DNA of 64,000 nucleotides from Candidatus Sulfuricurvum sp. RIFRC-1 (GTDB lineage Bacteria > Campylobacterota > Campylobacteria > Campylobacterales > Sulfurimonadaceae), in contig NC_020505.1 in the NCBI RefSeq assembly GCF_000310245.1, positions 1-64,000 of the forward strand. Direction: 5' to 3'. The position numbers and the translations under genes were made by a program. Shown here one piece after another: positions 42,927-51,619 of the stretch (its first letter is position 1; every line of letters begins with the position of its first letter). The notes under the pieces are model-generated. The model worked only from the letters and a program-made list of their open reading frames with translations. It had not been told where the DNA came from and searched no databases.

Positions 42927-45742
42927 GAGCGCTTTTTCTCTCTTGGGTGAAAGTTGGACGGGGGCGATTGCCGTGCTTTGGAGCGGTTGAGGTTGTTAAA
43001 ACAACTTTGGCAGATGGCAAATTCTGCATTTGGCGCTAACGGTTTTCCGCATGTTTTGCATCGCGGTACAAAATGGCTTTGTTGGAGTGAGTTTTCGATA
43101 AATCGGTTCAGCTCTCCCCGAAATGTTCGCGCTTTTTCCGCATCTACGAAAAACTCTCCCATCCGATACGACAGCCATAAATAGAGACTGATCTCTTTGA
43201 TTCGGTCTTCTGCCTCCTGAAGCTCCTCCATGGAGAGGGCATGATTCCCCAAACGCTGCGGAGGAATGTAGGCGATCGGTTTTTTTTGCTCCAGAGCCCT
43301 CACGTAACGCTCGAATGCCGCCATCACCAGTGGAGATGAGGTCGATAACGGTGCGGTAGCGAGGGTGTATTTGGTACGCATGTCCAAATCATATCGATCG
43401 ACGATAGCCGAGGCCTCCTGCATCGATTCGAGGTTTGCGGCACGGAACGGTCCTTCAAATTTCATGTTTTGGACAAAAAAATCGACGATGTTGGAAAGGG
43501 ATCTCTCCTCTAAAATATTCGAGACGAGCATAATGTGATCGAAGTTTGCCATAACGTTAAACGGCAGAGTAATAGGTTCGATGTTTTTGGTAAACAGGGT
43601 CGAAACGGTTTTAAGGACATCGTTGGTGAGCGCTCCGACATACCCTTTTTCACTTAGCCCGTACCGTCCTGCCCGACCTGAAATTTGCCGTACTTCGGTT
43701 GAAGTGAGGTTTCGTTGGTTTTGCCCGTCAAATTTATCGGCTTTAGAGAAAAGGAGCGTTTTAATGGGAAGGTTTAATCCCATGCTGATGGCGTCGGTCG
43801 CAACGAGGATATCGGTCTCCCCTTCACGGAAACGGCGCGCTTCCTCGCGGCGTACTTCAGGACTGAGATTCCCATAGATGACGCTGGTACGGTACGTTTT
43901 GGAGAGTTGTTGTTTGAGCCGCAGGGCATTGGAACGGGTAAAGGCGATAACAGCTGTTTTAGGTTCGATTGCGTCGATAGGGGTAGCAGATTTGAGGAGT
44001 TCGAGAGGGTTTTTCCGCTCAAACTCAACAATCTCAAGCGGTTCACCCAAATATTCGGCTAACGCGATAACAGCTTCACGGGCATTGGGTGAACCCGTCA
44101 TAATGACCGTTTTAGCCGGAGCGCCGATAATGGCATTTGCCCAGGCCCATCCACGGTCTCGATCGTCGATCATCTGTACCTCATCGATGACACAGCAATC
44201 GACCTCAACCTCGAAGCTTAACATTTCGATGGTGGAGCTGATATGGGTCGCATCTTCATCCAGGAGCTGTTCTTCTCCGGTGATGAGCGACGCGCTGACA
44301 CCCTCATCCCGAAGAGTCTCGTACCCCTCCAATGCTAACAAACGCAGAGGTGCGAGATAGTATCCTGTCCCTGCTTTTTTGAGCTGTTGAAATGCCGTAT
44401 AGGTTTTACCGCTGTTTGTGGGACCCGTGTTAAAAATGAGACGGCGGCGGAGTGAGCGAGCGAGGGGAAAAAGATTTTTAAAATCGCGTACGGTTCGCGC
44501 TAACAATGCTTGGCGCTGACGTTTGAGCAGTTCACTCGCGATTCGTTGATCGTAGGAAAACAATACCCGCCGTGACGTTTTAGAACTGATGTGGGGTGTA
44601 AGGGTAAGATAGGGCAGAAGTAACTCATATACGATAGCATAAAGTGACTCTTCGTTCATTTCCAAAAGTTTGGAGCGTTCTCGGCACTCATTCATCAAAT
44701 GCTCTAACTCATTTAAAAAGGCTCTCTCTTCGTGGATGCTTTGTTCTTCTACCATTGTGGTGATGGTGAGCTCTTCTTCGTTCCAGATTTGTCGGCTCAG
44801 CTCATTTGCATCCAGATGGAGGGACAGCGTATATTTAAGCGCCTGTGCACGATGTGGAAGCGGAAGCTGTTTATCTATTTCGATGATCAGATCATCGGAG
44901 GTAATCGATGTGAGTGGAGTATGCAGATGGCGTGCCAAAACATCTCGTAAAATATCGATGTTGAGTGAACCGTAGGTTTGGGTCGAAGGGGGTGCACTTT
45001 TGAGCGAAGCAATAATCTGCTCACGGCTAAGATAACGGTGAGCCGTGAGGTTAAGGGAGGATAAAAACAGATCCGTTTGGGCCTGTTTTTGTTGTGTTAG
45101 TCCATTTTTAAGTTCAGTGATCTCAGGGGCCAAGATCTCCAAAGCCTCTTCATGGAGCCGTTTTTCATTCAACGGCGCTGTTTTAAGGACATGGATTTTG
45201 GTAAAACTCTCACCGTCGAGTCGGTAGGTGATCGGAGCGTAATACTCTAGCGAATCGTCAAAATTGAATTTCCCTTCTACCGCTTTTTCAAGGGATTCCC
45301 GTTTTCGGGTGTAGCGGATATGCTCTAACTTGGAGGCGATTTTATCCGGGGTGATTTTGCGGGTACGTATATCGATAAACGAGGCATGAAGATCGCGTCG
45401 CTCAGCGTCGCTCAGCTCAAATGCTTCGAGAAGTTCATCGATCTTTTCTTCTCTCTCATGCGGCTTCTCTTTGGGTTTTGGATTGGGGTAAATTTTCCCC
45501 TCTTGTTTGAAAAAAGCGACGATCATTTCGCGGTTGTCGCTTTCCCCTTCTGACCATAAACGGCGGAAAGTTTTAATTAAGCCTGTTTTATCGGTTGTGC
45601 CGTTAAAGATACCCAGCGTATGGGCGAGGGCGATAAGTGCCTCGGTCGGAACTCTCTCTATCCCCTCATCGAACCCTTCATCGCCGAAAAAATGGCGGAT
45701 GGATTGGTTAAGTTTGATCATTTTTTTCTTTTTCTTTGCCAT
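42914..45742 (-). CDS. SUV3-like superfamily 2 helicase with C-terminal zinc-binding motif
   Basis: From ATG 45742 (MAKKKKK) the product has 942 residues. The first 440 or so are poorly characterised; the helicase core follows with motif I GPTNSGKTYTA, motif II DEVQMIDD, motif III TGSPNA, and late motifs VATDAISMGLN and QISGRAGRYG, the pattern of mitochondrial SUV3 RNA helicases. The C-terminus has CKTCGKPLAPNAEFAICQSC, a four-cysteine zinc site. A role in RNA turnover is inferred from SUV3. No ribosome-binding site is evident; the longer frame to 45826 is rejected because it lacks support. Confidence 0.85.
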   Translation of the reverse strand: MAKKKKKMIKLNQSIRHFFGDEGFDEGIERVPTEALIALAHTLGIFNGTTDKTGLIKTFRRLWSEGESDNREMIVAFFKQEGKIYPNPKPKEKPHEREEKIDELLEAFELSDAERRDLHASFIDIRTRKITPDKIASKLEHIRYTRKRESLEKAVEGKFNFDDSLEYYAPITYRLDGESFTKIHVLKTAPLNEKRLHEEALEILAPEITELKNGLTQQKQAQTDLFLSSLNLTAHRYLSREQIIASLKSAPPSTQTYGSLNIDILRDVLARHLHTPLTSITSDDLIIEIDKQLPLPHRAQALKYTLSLHLDANELSRQIWNEEELTITTMVEEQSIHEERAFLNELEHLMNECRERSKLLEMNEESLYAIVYELLLPYLTLTPHISSKTSRRVLFSYDQRIASELLKRQRQALLARTVRDFKNLFPLARSLRRRLIFNTGPTNSGKTYTAFQQLKKAGTGYYLAPLRLLALEGYETLRDEGVSASLITGEEQLLDEDATHISSTIEMLSFEVEVDCCVIDEVQMIDDRDRGWAWANAIIGAPAKTVIMTGSPNAREAVIALAEYLGEPLEIVEFERKNPLELLKSATPIDAIEPKTAVIAFTRSNALRLKQQLSKTYRTSVIYGNLSPEVRREEARRFREGETDILVATDAISMGLNLPIKTLLFSKADKFDGQNQRNLTSTEVRQISGRAGRYGLSEKGYVGALTNDVLKTVSTLFTKNIEPITLPFNVMANFDHIMLVSNILEERSLSNIVDFFVQNMKFEGPFRAANLESMQEASAIVDRYDLDMRTKYTLATAPLSTSSPLVMAAFERYVRALEQKKPIAYIPPQRLGNHALSMEELQEAEDRIKEISLYLWLSYRMGEFFVDAEKARTFRGELNRFIENSLQQSHFVPRCKTCGKPLAPNAEFAICQSCFNNLNRSKARQSPPSNFHPREKKRSYRG

Positions 45743-45825
45743 AGTGTAAGTGTAGCCTAAAATCCTAAGGCTAAAGCATTTATTGCTTTGATAAACTCTC
45801 ATAAAATAATAGACGGGACGAGACA

Positions 45826-46134
45826 ATGGTCGATTTAAGTGTCGATGAATGGACGCAAGAAGAATTTTTACGGAACAAAAAGGCGTTAGAGGCAGAAGGG
45901 ATCAAAGTACTGTTGATCGATACGATTCTCAATCCTATCGATGGGATAGAAACCACTCTTTATGCTCCGCCGCTGCTGAAATCGGAGTCGGAGGGGAGCG
46001 TATTTGTTTTCTACTGCGACAGTGGCAAATCCTCTAAAGAGCGGTTGCATGAGTTTCGATCCAAATTTCCGAATCATGTGTGTATCAGTTTACGAGGAGG
46101 GCGAGGGTATTGGCGCAAGAATTTGAGAGTATAA
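45826..46134 (+). CDS. Small rhodanese-like protein
   Basis: The 102-residue protein matches a single rhodanese domain: catalytic Cys64 in VFYCDSGKSSKERL followed by SLRGGRGYWR near the end. Rhodaneses transfer sulfane sulfur to thiols or cyanide; many are linked to sulfur metabolism or tRNA thiolation. It diverges from the helicase gene and overlaps the next gene. Its acceptor is unknown. Confidence 0.75.
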   Translation: MVDLSVDEWTQEEFLRNKKALEAEGIKVLLIDTILNPIDGIETTLYAPPLLKSESEGSVFVFYCDSGKSSKERLHEFRSKFPNHVCISLRGGRGYWRKNLRV

Positions 46135-46442
46135 CCACCGCATTTGCCGCGTATGAGTGTTCGATGAGGGAGGAGCGTTTTTACGATGCCCATGCGGATT
46201 TGGAACACCTATGGTATCCGCGCCGTTTTGAAGATGACGATGAGGTAAAGCTCTGGAAAGGGTTTATCAATGCGGCGGTCTGTTTTGAACTTATTAAACG
46301 GGGACGTCCAAACCCCGCAGAAGTTGCATGGCAAACCTATCTCAAATATTCCCCTCTTTTGGAGAATCTTATGACTCCCCATAAACAACTCTACGTTAGA
46401 ATAAGAGAACTTATTGAAACTACAAAGGGGCATTATGTCTGA
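46110..46442 (+). CDS. DUF309-like protein
   Basis: The 110-residue product from TTG 46110 fits DUF309: HADLEHLWYP, LWKGFINAAVCFELIKRGR. GAGGGCGAGG lies at the right distance before the TTG, while the GTG at 46080 has none. The function of the family is unknown; the conserved His/Glu/Trp residues suggest a metal or ligand site. It overlaps the rhodanese gene by 25 bp and the nitroreductase start by 8 bp. Confidence 0.75.
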   Translation: MAQEFESITTAFAAYECSMREERFYDAHADLEHLWYPRRFEDDDEVKLWKGFINAAVCFELIKRGRPNPAEVAWQTYLKYSPLLENLMTPHKQLYVRIRELIETTKGHYV

Positions 46443-47055
46443 ATTTTTAAATGCGATGGCATTTCGTCATGCGTGTAAAGTATTTGATGCTGAAAAACAG
46501 ATTCCGGCCGAGCAGTTTGAATCGATGCTGGAGGTGGTGCGTTCCTCCCCCTCATCATTCGGGATGGAGCCGTGGAGAGTGATTGTGGTACGCAATCCGA
46601 ATCTGCGCAAAGCACTTAAAAGTGCCTGTTGGAATCAAAATCAGATTACCGAATGTTCCGAACTTGTGGTGTTTACCACCGATAATGATACGGTTCGCAG
46701 CGCTACGCCTTATGTCCGTAAAATGTTTGAACGTCGAGGTCTCTCTCCCGAAGCGGTCGATACCTACATGGAGGTCTATAAAAACTATTTAGAACCCATT
46801 GAGGAGGATGAAGTGCTGTTGGAGAACTGGACGGCAAAACAGTGTTACATCGCGATGGCGAACATGATGACCTATGCGGCAACACTAGAGATCGACAGTT
46901 GTCCAATCGAGGGTTTTGAGAAAGAGGAAGTCGAAGCGATTCTGGATCTGGAATATGGTCACAGCGTAGCCGTTATCTGCGCGTTTGGATATCGTGTTAA
47001 AGCTCAAAGTGAGCAAAAACGATTAAGCATCAAACAGATCGTTGAATACCGCTAA
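46435..47055 (+). CDS. Nitroreductase-family NAD(P)H flavoprotein
   Basis: The 206-residue protein has the FMN-dependent nitroreductase fold: MAFRHACKVFDAEKQIP at the start, the FMN contact SSPSSFGMEPWRVIVV (about 37-52), and PIEGFEKEEVEAIL near residue 160. Such enzymes reduce nitro compounds, quinones or flavins. ATG 46435 fits; the DUF309 stop overlaps its first codons by 8 bp. Confidence 0.9.
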   Translation: MSEFLNAMAFRHACKVFDAEKQIPAEQFESMLEVVRSSPSSFGMEPWRVIVVRNPNLRKALKSACWNQNQITECSELVVFTTDNDTVRSATPYVRKMFERRGLSPEAVDTYMEVYKNYLEPIEEDEVLLENWTAKQCYIAMANMMTYAATLEIDSCPIEGFEKEEVEAILDLEYGHSVAVICAFGYRVKAQSEQKRLSIKQIVEYR

Positions 47056-47066
47056 GGAATCATCAC

Positions 47067-47912
47067 ATGCTAAGCAAGATTGAACACGTAGAAGACAAAG
47101 TGGCTCACTACAGTGATATCGTATTAGAATATTCAACCGAGTACGGGTTGAAAATCCTCGGTGCGCTCCTCATTTTCTTTATCGGAAAATGGGTAGCTCG
47201 TAAAATTATCGCGTTGATGCGGCGAGGTATGGAGCGTGCCGGAGTCGATCCGACATTGATCTCCTTTGCAAGCAATGCCCTTTATGTCGTTTTGATCATT
47301 ATGATCATTGTTGCTGCCATCAGCAACGTCGGGGTTGAGACGACCTCGTTTATGGCCATTTTTGGTGCCGCAGGTTTAGCAATCGGTTTGGCACTAAAAG
47401 ATACCCTTGCCAATGTCGGGGCGGCAGTTCTTATTATCTTTTTTCGTCCGTTTAAAGTGGGAGATTTTATCGAAGCATCAGGGGTTATGGGTAATGTTAA
47501 ATCGATTAATCTTTTCTCGACGACCCTTACAACGACGGATAACCGCTCCATCATTATCCCCAATGGGGCATTGATCGCCGGTAACATTATAAACTACACC
47601 GGAAATCAAACCCGCCGGATCGATATGACATTTGTAATCGATTATAAAGATGATTTGAGGGTGGCGAAAGAAGTGGTCATGAACGTCCTTCAATCGCACG
47701 AAAAGGTACTCAAAGAGCCGGAACCGATTGTGGCCGTGGGTGCTTTGGAACGGGATGGGGTACAGTTGATTGTCCGCCCGTGGGTAATCGTAGAGGATTA
47801 TTGGAATGTATCGTTCGAAATCACTGAATCGGTAAAGCTTGAATTTGATAAGCACCACATTACCGTTCCGTTTCCGCAAATGGATTTGCACCTTAAAAAA
47901 AGGGATAACTGA
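47067..47912 (+). CDS. mscS: Small-conductance mechanosensitive channel MscS
   Basis: The 281-residue protein has three membrane helices (about 25-45, 67-88, 92-115), the pore-lining helix GAAGLAIGLALKDTLANVGA and the beta domain RPFKVGDFIEASGVMGNVKSI that follows it. MscS opens under turgor to release solutes on osmotic downshock. It lies 11 bp after the nitroreductase gene and converges on the MFS gene with no gap. Confidence 0.95.
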   Translation: MLSKIEHVEDKVAHYSDIVLEYSTEYGLKILGALLIFFIGKWVARKIIALMRRGMERAGVDPTLISFASNALYVVLIIMIIVAAISNVGVETTSFMAIFGAAGLAIGLALKDTLANVGAAVLIIFFRPFKVGDFIEASGVMGNVKSINLFSTTLTTTDNRSIIIPNGALIAGNIINYTGNQTRRIDMTFVIDYKDDLRVAKEVVMNVLQSHEKVLKEPEPIVAVGALERDGVQLIVRPWVIVEDYWNVSFEITESVKLEFDKHHITVPFPQMDLHLKKRDN

Positions 47913-49034
47913 TTAAGCGTCAGTTCTCTTTCTAGCGATTTTGAACGCAACGGCTGCGCCCAATGCGGCAATTGCTCCCCCTACAAACAACCATTTCGGG
48001 GTATACTGATAAAGTGCCCCTGCTCCGATAGCCCCGATAAATCCCCCAAGACCATACGAAATTCCAAAGAAAAACTGTTGAGACAGCCGGCGTGCATGAT
48101 AGAGTTCAAAAAGCATTGCGATTGCGGCCGTATGGAACAGGGCAAAACTAAAGGCATGGAGACTTTGAGCCGCAAATAAGAGTGTCGTGGTGTCAGGGAA
48201 CAGTGCGACAATCATCCATCGCAGTGCGGTCATAAATGCGGTGATCACGAGAATCTTTTGTAAATTTCCCCGCAATAACGGCCCTTGAAAATAGAACATC
48301 AAAATCTCTGCGATAACTCCAAAGCTCCACAACCATACGGTAGTTTCCAAAGAGATACCGTGATCGGTTGTATAGATGGTAAAAAAATTGTAAAAAGGAC
48401 CAAAGCTCACCTGCATCAGGAAAAACCCGATCCACAGCGGTATATGCTCACGTATTGAGAAGAGGCAAAGATCGTCCTTTTCCCCGCATTCACTTGACGT
48501 TGTTCCGTGCTGAGTTCTTCCGATCAGTGCTCCGTATATCAGTGTAATAAGGGCCATTGCGATTAAAAAGCTGATCCCTACATACGGAGTGCTCAGAAAT
48601 TTAACCAGCACGAGTGAAACAGCGATAAATCCCAGTGAGCCAAAAAGGCGAATACGGCCATAACGCTCTCGTCCGATATGTTCCAGCGCGATGACTTCGA
48701 TGTAGGGGAGGATGAGGGCGATACCGATACCAAAGGAGATGTTAACAAGCAGCAGAGGCCAGAAATGCTCCAGAGTAGGATAAAAACCAACCGCACTAAG
48801 TCCCATCAGCAGGAGTGCGGTAAAAAACGTTTTTTGATCCAGTCGAAACCCTTTTAAAAATAAAAACGGCAGAGCAAAGCGGACAAGGGGTGCCGAGGCA
48901 AAAATAATTCCGATTTGGAGCGGATCATATCCAACCTCAGAGAGGATTTTTGGGATGAAAATAATGTGCACCCCGATCAGGGCAAAATAGAAAAAATAAA
49001 AAGAGGAAATTAAAACAGCCACGTTAGGGGACAC
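47913..49034 (-). CDS. MFS transporter (PPP-like family)
   Basis: The 373-residue protein has 12 hydrophobic helices and the two-halves layout of the phenylpropionate-permease-like MFS group (FAYFALIGVH-type start, ERYGRIRLFGSLGFIAV motif near 125, RRLSQQFFFGISYGLGGFIG near 315). The substrate is unknown. The start is GTG 49034, overlapping the RDD gene by 11 bp, so the pair is cotranscribed. Confidence 0.85.
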   Translation of the reverse strand: MSPNVAVLISSFYFFYFALIGVHIIFIPKILSEVGYDPLQIGIIFASAPLVRFALPFLFLKGFRLDQKTFFTALLLMGLSAVGFYPTLEHFWPLLLVNISFGIGIALILPYIEVIALEHIGRERYGRIRLFGSLGFIAVSLVLVKFLSTPYVGISFLIAMALITLIYGALIGRTQHGTTSSECGEKDDLCLFSIREHIPLWIGFFLMQVSFGPFYNFFTIYTTDHGISLETTVWLWSFGVIAEILMFYFQGPLLRGNLQKILVITAFMTALRWMIVALFPDTTTLLFAAQSLHAFSFALFHTAAIAMLFELYHARRLSQQFFFGISYGLGGFIGAIGAGALYQYTPKWLFVGGAIAALGAAVAFKIARKRTDA

Positions 49035-49533
49035 GTATTACGGCAGTGCCGCTTAGAAGATCATGAAGGGCGCGCTTGTCTTTACGAAAGAGACCGATAA
49101 AAAATCCGATCAGGGTGATAAGGGAGATAAAATAACCGATAAAACGGAGTGTTAGCTTCCCTATAGAGGCATTTTGGAGTGTTTGTGCATCGACAACTCG
49201 GATACGGGAGAGCTTTTTCCCCGGTGTTTGACCGCTGACATGCCAAAGCCAAACGTAGGTAATCAGAAATAAGCTTATCTGGGTGATGGAAGCGATGGGA
49301 TTTGGAGGATTGCTCTGCGCTTTTGGGTCATGAACCAATACGTCCAAACCGCTGGCAGTGTGCATCTGATCGTATCCGAAAATCGCCATAGTGAGGAGGG
49401 AGATCGGTAAGCCGATCATAAAGATATCGGTCACAAATCCAGCTGCACGAGGCCAAAAAGGGGCAAACAGTGTTTTTGCTTTTTGCAGTTGCGGATAAGA
49501 TTGTTTTTTAGTTTTAAGGGTGCGCCATCTCAT
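49024..49533 (-). CDS. RDD-family membrane protein
   Basis: The 169-residue protein has the RDD layout: basic N-terminus, membrane helices (about 30-55, 85-105, 130-150), RAAGFVTDIF (Arg/Asp motif) and PGKKLSRIRVVD. RDD proteins are of unsettled function; some are sodium/proton antiporters. It is the first gene of a pair with the MFS transporter. Confidence 0.85.
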   Translation of the reverse strand: MRWRTLKTKKQSYPQLQKAKTLFAPFWPRAAGFVTDIFMIGLPISLLTMAIFGYDQMHTASGLDVLVHDPKAQSNPPNPIASITQISLFLITYVWLWHVSGQTPGKKLSRIRVVDAQTLQNASIGKLTLRFIGYFISLITLIGFFIGLFRKDKRALHDLLSGTAVIRVP

Positions 49534-49747
49534 AACGCAATTATAACGTTATTACCATTCGTTTACCAATTTGGTTCATAATTCTTTTATCCCGATTGAC
49601 AGCAGCAAGTCAATAGAGATTTTTTTCATTCATCACTCACTCCTTAAGTTTCAAAGCCTCGGCGAGACTCCTTACTCGTCGAGCCTCTATACTCCCGACA
49701 AACAATTCTAAAACAAAAAAAACAAATAGATGATGATTAAGAGATTG

Positions 49748-49770
49748 GTTAACACGCTATGCGTGTTAAC
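49748..49770 (-). terminator. Perfect 10-bp hairpin spanning the flgE stop codon
   Basis: GTTAACACGC-TAT-GCGTGTTAAC is a perfect inverted repeat that includes the flgE TAA. A T-rich stretch with a run of eight or more T follows on the minus strand about 40 bp on. It probably ends the hook operon. The remaining gap up to the RDD gene (49534-49747) contains no gene I can support. Confidence 0.55.
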
Positions 49771-51568
49771 GTTTGAGCCCGATAAGGGTTTCGAGAAGGG
49801 TATCAGAGGTGGTAATCGTTTTACCGTTAGCTTGATAACCGCGCTGGATAATGATAAGGTTGGTTAGTGATTTAGATAAATCGACGTTGGATGCTTCGAG
49901 TGCCGAAGATTGCATAAATCCTCGTCCTGCCGTTGCCGCCGTACCGATAATCGGATCGCCGGAGTTGGCTGATTGCAGATAAACGTTTCCGCCATCGCTT
50001 ACTAACCCTTCGTTATTCGAGAACTTCGCCATTCCGATTTGTGCCAAACCAAATGAACGTCCGTTTGAGAAAGATCCGACTAACGTACCGCTTTGGTCAA
50101 TTCGGATACCGACCAAATCCCCGCCCGGGAAACCGTCTTGAGAGATACCGCTGGTAGCAGAGTCATTATCAAAACTGGTAATACCGTCGAATGCACCGAT
50201 TGATCCAAAATCTAGTGCAACTGCTTGGTTGGGCGCCGCACCGTTATTTGGGGAAAAATCGATACTTGGAAGATTATAGCCGGCAAGTTCCCCGTTACTT
50301 CCAAACTGGATAATTCCCCCCTCTAAAATATTTTGGTTGGGAGCGATACCGCCGATTGAACCCGGCTGAGGAACCGTAATGGTATAACCCCATTCGGTTA
50401 CACCATTGATAGTATTGACCGTTTGTTTACGGAAGTCCATCTTAACGGTATGTTTAGACCCAAGTGAATCATAAATGTCGATACTGGCTGAGTGGGTTGC
50501 CGCATTGACCGCTTGCGATTGTTTAACCGATGTTCCGACCGGTAAAGCACCTGCCATAGTGGCAAAATTTTGGGTAAAACGGGTATTTTCAACCGTATTT
50601 ACATCGGTAATCGCTGATACAGAAAGGGTTATTGCTGATCCAGCTGTGTTGCTGACAATAAACTTACCCTGATCATTCACCGTAACCGTAGCACCTGCTG
50701 ATTGGGCTACAGCCATAGTTTGCAACCCGGCTCTTAGATTTTCTGTTGTTTGGAAATAATAGGTATCCGGCGTTGTCGTTGCATCAGTGGTACCGGCTAA
50801 GGTCGCATCATTGGTATAGCGAAAGTTTTGGGTAGTAGTTCCCCCGTCAAATGAGACAACAATACCTTGTCCTGTATATGGGCTTGCCGTTGTTGAGGCA
50901 GCTAACTGGAATGCTTCGCCGCTGGCATTGAACATAACACCCATATCTTCGGTTGTTTCACTTGCTCCAACCCCTGCGGTTGAGTCGAGTGTATAGGTTG
51001 GGCTGTATTGTTCGACCGTTCCACTGGAACTGAGATTGGCTTTGACAACCACCTGTGTACTCGCATTTGCCGGAGTTGTAAGTCCGGGCGGGATTTGGAT
51101 GTTGGCGATCGGTGCGGTTGAATCGACGAGGCCGGTATCTTCATCACGTACCCATCCTTGGACGATAAAGCCGTTATTGTCGACGAAGTTACCCGATGCG
51201 TCGAATTTAAAGTCTCCGGAACGAGAGTATTTATAGGTATTTCCCCCATCCGAGCTGACGATAAAGAAGCCGTCACCTTGGATCGCAACGTCGGTATTTT
51301 TATCGGTATTTTGGATCGATCCTTGAGAATGGATACGAGTAACCGAAGTCACCGAAGCCCCTAGACCGATTTGAACGGCATTTTTACCACCGAGTTCTCC
51401 CTGCGGAGCCGTCGCGATTTGATTGGTTTGAGCCAACAAATCCGAAAAGTTTGCACGAGAGTATTTATACCCGATGGTATTAACGTTAGCAATATTATTA
51501 GACTCAACGTCCATTGCGATCTGATGCGATTGCAATCCGGTAACACCTGCGAAAAGTGATCGTAACAT
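49766..51568 (-). CDS. flgE: Flagellar hook protein FlgE
   Basis: The 600-residue protein has the N-terminal rod/hook motif SLFAGVTGLQSHQIAMDVESNNIANVNTIGYK, the central hook domains, and the C-terminal motif SNVDLSKSLTNLIIIQRGYQANGKTI. It polymerises to form the flexible hook. The length (600) is typical of Campylobacterota. A sigma54 promoter lies 33 bp upstream, so it can be made apart from the genes before it. AAAGGA precedes the ATG. Confidence 0.95.
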   Translation of the reverse strand: MLRSLFAGVTGLQSHQIAMDVESNNIANVNTIGYKYSRANFSDLLAQTNQIATAPQGELGGKNAVQIGLGASVTSVTRIHSQGSIQNTDKNTDVAIQGDGFFIVSSDGGNTYKYSRSGDFKFDASGNFVDNNGFIVQGWVRDEDTGLVDSTAPIANIQIPPGLTTPANASTQVVVKANLSSSGTVEQYSPTYTLDSTAGVGASETTEDMGVMFNASGEAFQLAASTTASPYTGQGIVVSFDGGTTTQNFRYTNDATLAGTTDATTTPDTYYFQTTENLRAGLQTMAVAQSAGATVTVNDQGKFIVSNTAGSAITLSVSAITDVNTVENTRFTQNFATMAGALPVGTSVKQSQAVNAATHSASIDIYDSLGSKHTVKMDFRKQTVNTINGVTEWGYTITVPQPGSIGGIAPNQNILEGGIIQFGSNGELAGYNLPSIDFSPNNGAAPNQAVALDFGSIGAFDGITSFDNDSATSGISQDGFPGGDLVGIRIDQSGTLVGSFSNGRSFGLAQIGMAKFSNNEGLVSDGGNVYLQSANSGDPIIGTAATAGRGFMQSSALEASNVDLSKSLTNLIIIQRGYQANGKTITTSDTLLETLIGLKR

Positions 51569-51601
51569 AATATGTCCTTTATGACAAAGTAAAATACATA
51601 A

Positions 51602-51616
51602 GCAAAAAATGGTCCA
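51602..51616 (-). promoter_or_regulatory. Sigma54 (RpoN) -24/-12 promoter of flgE
   Basis: Minus-strand TGGACCATTTTTTGC has the invariant GG and GC with 10 bp between them, as required by sigma54. It lies in the gap between the two hook-type genes. RpoN control of hook genes is established in Campylobacter and Helicobacter. Confidence 0.75.
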
Positions 51617-51619
51617 TTT

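Noticed and set aside
45743-45826. 28-residue N-terminal extension of the helicase
   Set aside because: The extra residues look like translated promoter DNA, and the next gene starts divergently at 45826.
46080-46109. Upstream GTG start for the DUF309 gene
   Set aside because: It has no ribosome-binding site, and the extra residues do not fit the family; TTG 46110 has a strong one.
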